Source of the DNA: Nostoc flagelliforme FACHB-838
GTDB taxonomy: Bacteria > Cyanobacteriota > Cyanobacteriia > Cyanobacteriales > Nostocaceae
Length of the DNA: 48,683 nt
NCBI RefSeq assembly: GCF_014698065.1
Contig: NZ_JACJSI010000052.1
Location: forward strand, 1-48,683
Direction of reading: 5' to 3'
Shown here: piece after piece, positions 24,386 through 30,893 of the stretch
Numbering within the stretch: position 1 is the stretch's first letter
Layout of the letters: each line of letters begins with the position of its first letter
Position numbers and translations under genes: made by a program
Notes under the pieces: generated by a model
What the model saw: only the letters and a program-made list of their open reading frames with translations
Told to the model about the DNA's origin: nothing
The model's database searches: none

Positions 24386-24728
24386 ACCAACCATGTTCTG
24401 CATTCTGAAAAACATAAGCAGCGACCTCCAAAATCTCCTCAGGGCTTAACTTGCCTTTAAAGGCAGGCATGGCATTTTTGCCATTTTGCACTTGATGGAT
24501 AATTGCCTGGATTGAGTCGCTATCATAATTTTCTAGGTACTTTGACAATGCTTCCTTTTTCAAGGTTTTCTGGCTAATCAGGATGTTGCCGCCACCTATA
24601 TGGCAAGAGGCACAGTTAGCCTCGAAAATTTTAGCACCGTTGGATGTTTCGGCAGCTAGTGCTGGACTAATGAATGCCAATTTGAATAGAGCGATCGCCG
24701 ACAGTAGGATTAATAAAAGTATTCTCAA
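24384..24728 (-). CDS. petJ: Cytochrome c6 (petJ-like)
   Basis: The small c-type cytochrome carries electrons from cytochrome b6f to photosystem I or to oxidase in the thylakoid lumen. After a Leu-rich signal peptide ending SPALA it shows NGAKIFEANCASCH (heme-binding CxxCH), the axial Met in KNAMPAFKGKLS, and the C-terminal helix EVAAYVFQNAEHGW. The longest frame would begin MLEACCEEILL at 24758, which is not a signal peptide. A TTG at 24726-24728 has GAGGAA 6 bases before it and gives MRILLLILLSA, so I prefer that start. It stands beside petE and psbV. Confidence 0.87.
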   Translation of the reverse strand: MRILLLILLSAIALFKLAFISPALAAETSNGAKIFEANCASCHIGGGNILISQKTLKKEALSKYLENYDSDSIQAIIHQVQNGKNAMPAFKGKLSPEEILEVAAYVFQNAEHGW

Positions 24729-24973
24729 AAGAATTTCCTCGCAACAAGCCTCCAGCAAGAGTATAAACGCGATTAATCTCTGATTAAGTCAAATTTGATC
24801 AAAATTGGCGGTAAGAGTTCATCCTTCCATCGCTACAGGTTGTTTAGCGTCTTAGGAGATTGATAGGACTCATTACCGCCATTTCATGAATTTTGTGCGT
24901 CACTCTAGGAGTGTAGCGTGTTGCTATGAGCTAATTTCATTGAGAAATTATCTTGTTGTCAACGGCGATGTTC

Positions 24974-25393
24974 TTAGCCTTCGACAGTGATTGTACCAAC
25001 CATGCCAGCACCACGGTGGGGTTCGCAGTAGAAAGTGTAGTCACCAGCAGGTGCGTCTGCGGGAAAGGTAGTTTTTTCCTTTTGACCAGCACTCATCAGC
25101 AAATTCTTATGAGACAGAGATTTTGCTAAAGTAGCATCCTTGGCGGGGTTCTTGGCAGGATCAAAGACAACATTATGGGGAGGAACTTTATTGTTCACCC
25201 ATTCAACCGTGTCGCCTGGTTTAATGGTCAACTTTTTCGGTTCAAAAGCCAGCATTCCTTTGTCGCTACCCAATTTCACCGTGTAGGTTTCAGCCGAAGC
25301 ACTGGGAGTAAAAACAGCAAAGCTGCTAACAACTAAAAGGATTGTCAACACAGCTAAACTAAGGCGTCGCAAGCTTGCCGAAATTAATTTCAT
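24974..25393 (-). CDS. petE: Plastocyanin precursor
   Basis: This 139-aa precursor gives a copper protein that carries electrons from cytochrome b6f to photosystem I. A Sec/Tat-style signal (RRLSLAVLTILLVVSSFAV) ends at ASAE. The mature domain has GDTVEWVNNKVPPHNVVF with the first copper His, and YTFYCEPHRGAGMVG with the Cys, second His and Met ligands. All four ligands are in place. Its own leader (about 370 bases) holds a dyad at 25454-25470 that may be a regulatory site. Cytochrome c6, its functional substitute, is encoded 245 bases downstream on the same strand. Confidence 0.96.
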   Translation of the reverse strand: MKLISASLRRLSLAVLTILLVVSSFAVFTPSASAETYTVKLGSDKGMLAFEPKKLTIKPGDTVEWVNNKVPPHNVVFDPAKNPAKDATLAKSLSHKNLLMSAGQKEKTTFPADAPAGDYTFYCEPHRGAGMVGTITVEG

Positions 25394-25766
25394 ACCTCTC
25401 TCCTAACATATAATTTTTTTCCCTTTCTCATTTTAAATAAAATCAACGCCAAATATGACAATCTGTCATAGATCAATTTTTTTTTTAAGAATGGGGAGCA
25501 ATTTATGGCAAAAAGTTGTGCAAACAGTAATAAATACTAGGTTGACATAGCACAAAATGCCTGCCAATAAAGGTAACAGTAAAATAAGATATTTTTCTTT
25601 TTACTTTAGGAATATTTTGACTTTTAAAAAATTTTTTGTGCCCTTGTGAGAACCGAAGCAGCCAAACTTTGGTGAAAACTAGGGAATGGGGAATGGAGAA
25701 TGGGGAATGAATTCTTCCCAATACCCAATACCCAATACCCTATTCCCAATGATTCAGTTCCAGAAT
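25394..25766. other. petE leader region with repeat block
   Basis: The gene-proximal part is A/T-rich with a T-tract (25480-25492) and the dyad listed separately. The distal part (about 25680-25750) holds GGGAATGGGGAATGG-type and CCCAATACCCAATACCC tandem heptamers, which can pair with each other into a hairpin at the end of the psbV transcript. No gene is visible. Confidence 0.55.
25454..25470. promoter_or_regulatory. Perfect dyad upstream of petE, candidate operator
   Basis: TATGACA, a 3-base spacer ATC, and TGTCATA form an exact inverted repeat 61-77 bases before the petE ATG. The inner GACA/TGTC half-sites resemble the TACA/TGTA-type sites of BlaI/CopY-family repressors; a BlaI-type regulator (PetR) controls petE and petJ in Synechocystis. 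The link to this site is inference. Confidence 0.4.
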
Positions 25767-26258
25767 TTAGTAATAGATTTTCCCGCCTCCCCACTTAGTG
25801 CCAACGATTTTAGGTTGTAAGAGAACATGACCGGCGATCGCCTCCAAGTCCTCATCGGTTAGATTTCGCATTGTTGTGAAAATATCGGCACTTTTGATAC
25901 TGGGGTGTATTTCGGAAATTTCTTCTTCCCCGTCGTAAGTAGTGGGATTTTTCAGGTAATCTACCAAGCCTTCAATGTTGTTACGGTTAGGTGTTGCCAG
26001 TGCCAGATCCTCTGGTGTGAGTCCCACGTTCTGGTTTGTTTTGGTAACTCCCCCCGCATGACATTGGGCGCAAGCGTAATTAAATAAGCGTTTGCCTTCT
26101 TTGACTTGTTTAAGGCTGAGTACAGTTGTCTCACCCTGAGTATTTAATGGCACTGTTCGGGTAGCTTCGTCCAATTCCACTGCTGTCGCGCTACCGACAA
26201 GCAACTGAAACGAGAGTAAAACAGTAACCACCACAACGCCAATTAGTCTTCTAAACAT
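25767..26258 (-). CDS. psbV: Photosystem II cytochrome c550
   Basis: This 163-aa precursor is the extrinsic lumenal PSII subunit that stabilises the oxygen-evolving complex. The signal peptide (MFRRLIGVVVVTVLLSFQLL) ends near GSATA-VELDEATRTV, the usual mature start. The heme site is FNYACAQCHAGG, and the second axial His lies in ISEIHPSIKSADIF. The C-terminus KIVGTKWGGGKIYY is the family's terminal signature. Length is standard. It is on the same strand as petE and petJ but the gaps (over 240 bases) suggest separate promoters. Confidence 0.97.
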   Translation of the reverse strand: MFRRLIGVVVVTVLLSFQLLVGSATAVELDEATRTVPLNTQGETTVLSLKQVKEGKRLFNYACAQCHAGGVTKTNQNVGLTPEDLALATPNRNNIEGLVDYLKNPTTYDGEEEISEIHPSIKSADIFTTMRNLTDEDLEAIAGHVLLQPKIVGTKWGGGKIYY

Positions 26259-26389
26259 GTTTCCCCTTAAAAATTTTGACGCTCAACACAACTAAGAACG
26301 CGATTCTCAATCTCCAAGCTGCTAATTGCTAATGACTCATTGTTTTTTGTCATTAGGTATCAGTGATTAGCCAAAGCCGAGATAACCCT

Positions 26390-26605
26390 TCAGGTGGCTT
26401 CGTTGTCACCCAGCGAGTCGCTAGTACCTTTTGGGCGTATTTCAGACGATATTTGGGAAATAATTGCCTTTGCATCTTCTAACGCCAAACGGGTCTTTTG
26501 GTGTTTGTAGGCGATTCCCAGTTGGTTGCACAGAGAAAACACTTTTTCTACAGGAATGCTGTAGTCGGCTGCTATCTCTGCGATCGATAGGTCTGCAAAA
26601 CCCAT
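26390..26605 (-). CDS. Small conserved helix-turn-helix-like protein
   Basis: The 71-aa product (MGFADLSIAEIAADYSIPVE, then KVFSLCNQLGIAYKHQKTRLALEDAKAII) has the pattern of the small IF2_N/MerR-like helix-turn-helix fold: a helix, a turn at SIPVE, a recognition-like helix and the LALEDAKAII end. It lies 131 bases upstream of psbV on the same strand, an association that seems conserved in cyanobacteria as far as I recall. It may be a regulator or translation-related factor; neither is shown. The tail (PKGTSDSLGDNEAT) is polar and probably disordered. Confidence 0.7.
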   Translation of the reverse strand: MGFADLSIAEIAADYSIPVEKVFSLCNQLGIAYKHQKTRLALEDAKAIISQISSEIRPKGTSDSLGDNEAT

Positions 26606-26759
26606 AATGCTTATTTAACTGATAAATAGAGATTGAGTCTCTGTAATACCAATATCACGTTAGGAGTGCAATTTGTTGCCCAAAATACTGTTTGGCAGGG
26701 GGAGTGGGGAGTAAAGAAGAAGGAAAGAGTTTTCCAATGCCCTATGCCTATTAACCTTT
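26606..26759. other. Gap upstream of the small HTH gene
   Basis: Contains GGGGGAGTGGGGAGTAAAGAAG and similar purine-rich repeat-like sequence at 26698-26720. No gene is visible. Confidence 0.4.
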
Positions 26760-27165
26760 CCCCCGGTAAAGGCGACGTTTTGAATAAAGTAACGATTAAA
26801 AAAGGCGTAAATACCTAAAGTCGGCATGAAGATTATAGAAGCCGCCATAATCTACTTCCAATCGCTGATGTATTTACCTTTAAAGGGGTTCAGCCCCAAG
26901 GGAGGGTAAACATTTCTGGCCCAAATAGGATAACTATAGGCAGTAAAAAATTATTCCAACTCCCCATGAACCCAAAAACTGGCTGCGCTGCTAGTGCTGG
27001 TTTTGCTAAAGGCTAAGACAATATATCGGAAAATTCCAAAGGTATTTAAGCCATTGAGTTGTGCTACTTGTTTTATTTCTTTAGGAAAATTAACGAAAAA
27101 CTGCCGCATCATAAAGAAAAAAATCGCATTCACCATGCTAGGCACAATCATGCCTTGGTAAATTT
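26760..27165 (-). pseudogene. Decayed sugar ABC transporter permease (MalG/UgpE type)
   Basis: On the minus strand, pieces of one protein appear in order but in different frames. GMIVPSMVNAIFFFMMRQFF and PKEIKQVAQLNGLNTFGIF contain the EAA-like loop (KEI...LNGLNTFGIF...IVL) of carbohydrate permeases; SWNNFLLPIV and EMFTLPLGLNPFKGKY follow; then a stop, and MPTLGIYAFFNRYFIQNVAF, the family's C-terminus. Only the last 130 or so residues remain, and the N-terminal half is absent. The family protein would be an inner-membrane subunit of a sugar or glycerol-phosphate importer. No partner genes are nearby, so this is a dead relic. Confidence 0.75.
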
Positions 27166-27424
27166 TTCATGCTCTTTTTTGCCTCTATGGGAAATCCAGC
27201 AGCTGAGGAAAATTCGGTGGCGCAGCGGAGTGCCTGGTGCGGACTGCGGCTGTCTCTGTTGCCAAGGCATAATCTTGATGTCCGTACCAGCTACCACCGA
27301 ATTTAGCCCAGCATTGCCCAGTTGCATCAACGAAGAGGCGAGGGGGCTATTAGCAGGGAGAAATGACGCCTTCCCCCTGCCTCCCCTGCTTGCCTTCAAC
27401 CGTCATTTTTGTATTGGTCGATTA
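27166..27424. other. Non-coding gap between permease relic and kinase gene
   Basis: Open frames here have random composition. GAAGGCAAGCAGG-type purine/pyrimidine-rich stretches at about 27335-27405 (complement CCTTCCCCCTGCCTCCCC) look like local repeats. I see no gene. Confidence 0.4.
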
Positions 27425-29554
27425 CTAGGGTGTCGTCTGCGGTGGATTAGTAGGATTAGGATCTGGGATAATTGGCACGATTATAGGCTTTGCTTTCTCG
27501 CCTTGCAGTTGAATCTGGGCTTGATTGCGACCGTCGATTGCTTGTTGGTAATTAGACTTGTATTTTATTGCTTGATCGTAAGACGCGATCGCATCTTGAA
27601 ACCGTTTCAAATTTAATAGCGCATTACCTCTGCTATACCAGCTTTCGGAATGGTCTGGTTTATAACGAACTGCCTTATTATAAGACGCGATCGCATCTTC
27701 GTATTTCTGCAATATATATTGTGAATTTCCCAGATTATACCAGACTTGATAGTCATTTTGCTTAATTTTTGCTGCTCTATTATAAGTTTTTATTGCTTCT
27801 TCATAGCGTTGACTTTGATGCAGCGACCAACCCAGATTATACCATGCTTGATAATTACTAGGATTGTATTTAATTACTTGATTAAAAGATTCAATTGCTT
27901 CTGGATAACGTCGTAAATTTAACAGGACATTACCTCTTGACAACCAAGCTTGATAATAATTTGACTGGTATTGTACAGCTTTATCATAAGCGGTGAACGC
28001 ATCTTGGTAGCGTTGCAAACTTACTAGTGCATTCCCCTGATTATACCAGGCTTGCTCATAGTCTGCTTTTAAATCGACGACTTTTTGGTATGCTGCGATC
28101 GCTTCTTCATATCGCTGAGAACTTTGTAAAGCTAATCCTTTTTTGTACCAAGCTTCATAATTATCTGGTTTGAGTTCAATCGCCTTCTCGTAAGATTTAA
28201 TTGCTTGGTCATATTGGTTTAAATTACTGAAAGCTTCACCCTTCGCATTCCAGACTTCTGAATTATCATTATTTAATTGTAAGGCTTTGTCAAAAGAGGC
28301 GATCGCTTCTTGATATTGGCGCAAACTTCCCAACACAAAGCCCCGTCCGCTCCAAGCTTCAAAATAATCTGGCTGAATTTGAATTGCTCTATCATACGCT
28401 GCTAAAGAATCTTTGTATTTTTTTAATTTATACAGCGTTTTGCCTTGACCATTCCAGCCTTGAGCATAATCTGGGCGGATATTAACGGCTTTTTCATATA
28501 CTGCTAGCGCGTCTTGATAGCGTTGTAAATCAAAAAGCGTATTTCCTTGTTTAGATAATTCTATGGCATTATTTGAATTAATGTGATTCAAAATAAATAT
28601 TGATGCTACTCCGCTAACACCAATAAAAAATATTATTAGTAAAATTTTACCTAATATACCTTTTTTTGGTTGAGGTTTATTTATATTTTTTGGTGGAGAA
28701 ATAGGAGTTAATGCTATTGTTTGGTCAGGTGGTTGTGTTAACTCTTTCAGCGCTTGTAATGCTACCGTTGCCGAAGGATAACGTTGCCGAAAGTCGTAGC
28801 ACACCATTTTATCTAAGAATTGAGCAAATTCTGGCGTTACTGTCGCTTTATCGTGCCAGATAATTTCGTTAGTATCAGCATCTTTTGCTATTTCCTCTGG
28901 TGATAATCCAGTGAGAGCCTGAATAGCAATTATTCCCGCAGCATAGATATCACTGCTTAATTTGGGCGTACCATGAGCTTGTTCTCCAGGGATATATCCA
29001 GGTGTACCTATAGCTACTGTTGCTAGAGTTTGACCTTGCGGTGTAATAACTTGAGTGGCAATTTGTTTAACTGCACCAAAATCAATTAAGATTAATTTGC
29101 CATCTGGTTTTCGTCTGAGGATATTTCGGGGATTAACATCACGGTGAATTACATTCTGTTGATGGACAAATTCTAAAATTGTCAAAAGTTCTTGTAAAAG
29201 TGAAATTACTTGCTCTTGACTTAGGGTTTTTCCTGATGTTAATTCTTCACTCAGGTCATGACCTTCGATCAATTCCTGTACGAGATAGAATTCGGCATTA
29301 TCCTCAAAGTAAGCTAAAAGTTGGGGAATGCGATCGTGAGTTCCTAATTTATACAGAACTTGTGCTTCTGTATCAAATAAACGCCTAGCTGTCTCCAAAG
29401 TTACGGCATCAGTTGCCTGGGGTTTAAGTTTCTTAACGACACATAGGGGTGAACCGGGTAATTGGGTATCGCAAGCCACAAAAGTTTCACCAAAACCCCC
29501 ACCTCCCAAGTTACTAATAATTTGGTATCTTCCTACAAGTGTGTTTCCCAGCAT
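27425..29554 (-). CDS. Ser/Thr protein kinase with C-terminal TPR array
   Basis: The 709-aa membrane protein has an N-terminal Hanks-type kinase domain (about 1-270): glycine loop LGGGGFGETF, Lys in CVVKKLKPQ, catalytic loop IHRDVNPRNIL, LIDFGAVKQ and GTPGYIPGEQ. In the catalytic loop the usual Lys after HRDx is Asn. A single membrane span (GKILLIIFFIGVSGVASIFI) lies near residue 300-325. Ten TPR units of 34 residues follow (each like QAWYNQGNALVSLQRYQDAF), and the tail is Pro-rich. The TPRs would face the other side of the membrane and bind a protein partner. Substrates are unknown. It is a single gene, divergent from the rhomboid-like gene. Confidence 0.92.
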   Translation of the reverse strand: MLGNTLVGRYQIISNLGGGGFGETFVACDTQLPGSPLCVVKKLKPQATDAVTLETARRLFDTEAQVLYKLGTHDRIPQLLAYFEDNAEFYLVQELIEGHDLSEELTSGKTLSQEQVISLLQELLTILEFVHQQNVIHRDVNPRNILRRKPDGKLILIDFGAVKQIATQVITPQGQTLATVAIGTPGYIPGEQAHGTPKLSSDIYAAGIIAIQALTGLSPEEIAKDADTNEIIWHDKATVTPEFAQFLDKMVCYDFRQRYPSATVALQALKELTQPPDQTIALTPISPPKNINKPQPKKGILGKILLIIFFIGVSGVASIFILNHINSNNAIELSKQGNTLFDLQRYQDALAVYEKAVNIRPDYAQGWNGQGKTLYKLKKYKDSLAAYDRAIQIQPDYFEAWSGRGFVLGSLRQYQEAIASFDKALQLNNDNSEVWNAKGEAFSNLNQYDQAIKSYEKAIELKPDNYEAWYKKGLALQSSQRYEEAIAAYQKVVDLKADYEQAWYNQGNALVSLQRYQDAFTAYDKAVQYQSNYYQAWLSRGNVLLNLRRYPEAIESFNQVIKYNPSNYQAWYNLGWSLHQSQRYEEAIKTYNRAAKIKQNDYQVWYNLGNSQYILQKYEDAIASYNKAVRYKPDHSESWYSRGNALLNLKRFQDAIASYDQAIKYKSNYQQAIDGRNQAQIQLQGEKAKPIIVPIIPDPNPTNPPQTTP

Positions 29555-29619
29555 CTCGTTTGCCTAATTAAGTGCGATGCGATCTGATTTCAATCTTGCC
29601 ACACGTTTAAGGGGATAAG

Positions 29620-29750
29620 GGGAACGGGGAGTAGGGAGTAGGGAGTGGGTAGCAGAGGAGCAGATAGGAATATCTGCTGTTTCTTAATTATGAATTACGT
29701 TAGCGTAGCGTTAGCGAGTCTTCGAGCGTCATTATGAATTACGAATTAGT
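29620..29750. repeat. Repeat cluster before the rhomboid-like gene
   Basis: GGGGAGTAGGGAGTAGGGAG heptamers (29626-29650) are followed by ATTATGAATTACGTTAGCGT and AGCGTTAGCGAGTCTTCGAG, then ATTATGAATTACGAATTAGT. The inner unit is of the GTAGCG/GCGTC interspersed family, flanked by two copies of ATTATGAATTACG, which look like a target-site duplication. Confidence 0.55.
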
Positions 29751-30452
29751 ATGATTCCTATTAGTGATAATATTCGTTGTCGGAGTAAGCCAATTATTAA
29801 TTATTGGTTAATTGGTATTAATATTGCCGTCTTTTTATGGGAACTTAAACTAGAATTTAGTGGTGAATTAGGATATTTTATCAATAGTTGGGGTGTGATT
29901 CCAGCGCAGATTAGTGGGGCAATTACAAATGCACTCTTTTTTAACAACTCTGCTGCTTGGATAATTGTAATTTGGCGAACATTTTCACTACTTTTGGGAA
30001 TATTTCTGCACGGCAGTTTTAGTCAAATATTAGGAAACCTACTATTTTTGTGGGTTTTTGGGAAAACTGTAGAAAATATTTTAGGGCATGGACGCTATCT
30101 AGGATTTTATCTGGCTACTGGTGCGATCGCATCTTTAGTACAAATTCTGGCTGAACCTAGTTCGACAGTACCATTGATTGGGGGCAATAGTGCGATCGCA
30201 GCTGTTTTAGGAGTATATATTATGAAGTTTCCTAAAGCTAAAATTGACACAATTTTGCCGCTAATAGTTTTCTATATTCCCCTCGAACTTCCAGCCTTTT
30301 TCTATATATTTTGGTGGTTTGTACAACAATTATTTTATGGTATCGGTAGTTTAAATATTCCTCCCGTTGGCGTAAATCAATCGGGTGCTGTCTTCTGGGG
30401 GCAAATTGTAGGATTATTGATTGGTGCAGCTTTCATGCGTCTAAAGAAATAA
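29751..30452 (+). CDS. Rhomboid-family membrane protein, catalytic residues partly lost
   Basis: The 233-aa protein has about six hydrophobic spans with rhomboid landmarks: FLHGSFSQILGN (usual form HGGWxHxxxN), LFLWVFGKTVE, and GGNSAIAAVLG (usual GxSG, catalytic Ser about S147). In the last helix, where active rhomboids have A-H-x-x-G, this one reads WGQIVGLLIG, so the catalytic His is Gln218. The second His of the HxxxxH motif is also Gln (Q92). It may be an inactive rhomboid (iRhom-like role) or a protease using another mechanism. No neighbour suggests a substrate. It starts at ATG directly after a repeat cluster, with no clear Shine-Dalgarno. Confidence 0.8.
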   Translation: MIPISDNIRCRSKPIINYWLIGINIAVFLWELKLEFSGELGYFINSWGVIPAQISGAITNALFFNNSAAWIIVIWRTFSLLLGIFLHGSFSQILGNLLFLWVFGKTVENILGHGRYLGFYLATGAIASLVQILAEPSSTVPLIGGNSAIAAVLGVYIMKFPKAKIDTILPLIVFYIPLELPAFFYIFWWFVQQLFYGIGSLNIPPVGVNQSGAVFWGQIVGLLIGAAFMRLKK

Positions 30453-30893
30453 ATTTAGCTTTTCAGTAAGTAGATAAAATAAAACTTTGTTACGCAATTT
30501 TAAGAAGGATTGAGAATTCCGAATCAAGATGCTCTTGACGAGACGCTGCACCTAGTTTACTTCTTTGCAGGAGTGCGCGGACTCGCTAATGCTGCGCTAT
30601 CCGCCAGTGGTACAGAATAGCCAACTGAATTCTGACGACTGACACCTTTATTATGTTTTGATAAAATTAATTTAATTAGCTCCTAAGCTGTTCCAAATTT
30701 AACTTACATCTATTGAGCAGTGACACCCGCACTACTACGGTTATTGGAACTGTGTTTTAAATTTTTGAATTTTGAATTTTAATTTGTTTATGTGTCTTTT
30801 GATGGATTGCATTTGTTAACTTAAAAATCCATACTTATAAAAATAGATGATACCTACTCTTCAAATCAATATTGATTGTTGGAGTTGTGAGCA
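30453..30893. other. Intergenic region before the hybrid kinase gene
   Basis: Positions about 30530-30630 hold an interspersed repeat of the GAGACGCTGC/CGCTAATGCTGCGC type with GTACAGAATAGCC. The rest is A/T-rich (TTTTTGAATTTTGAATTTTAA at 30764-30783 region). GGAG at 30881-30884 is the ribosome binding site of the next gene. No gene is visible. Confidence 0.5.

Noticed and set aside
26633..26848. Short frames on both strands around 26.7 kb
   Set aside because: The minus-strand one is only the C-terminal piece of the decayed permease; the plus-strand one is its shadow.
27148..27399. Minus-strand frame of 83 codons upstream of the permease relic
   Set aside because: Composition is random (Pro/Gln/Ser mix without structure), it contains purine-run repeats and has no ribosome binding site.
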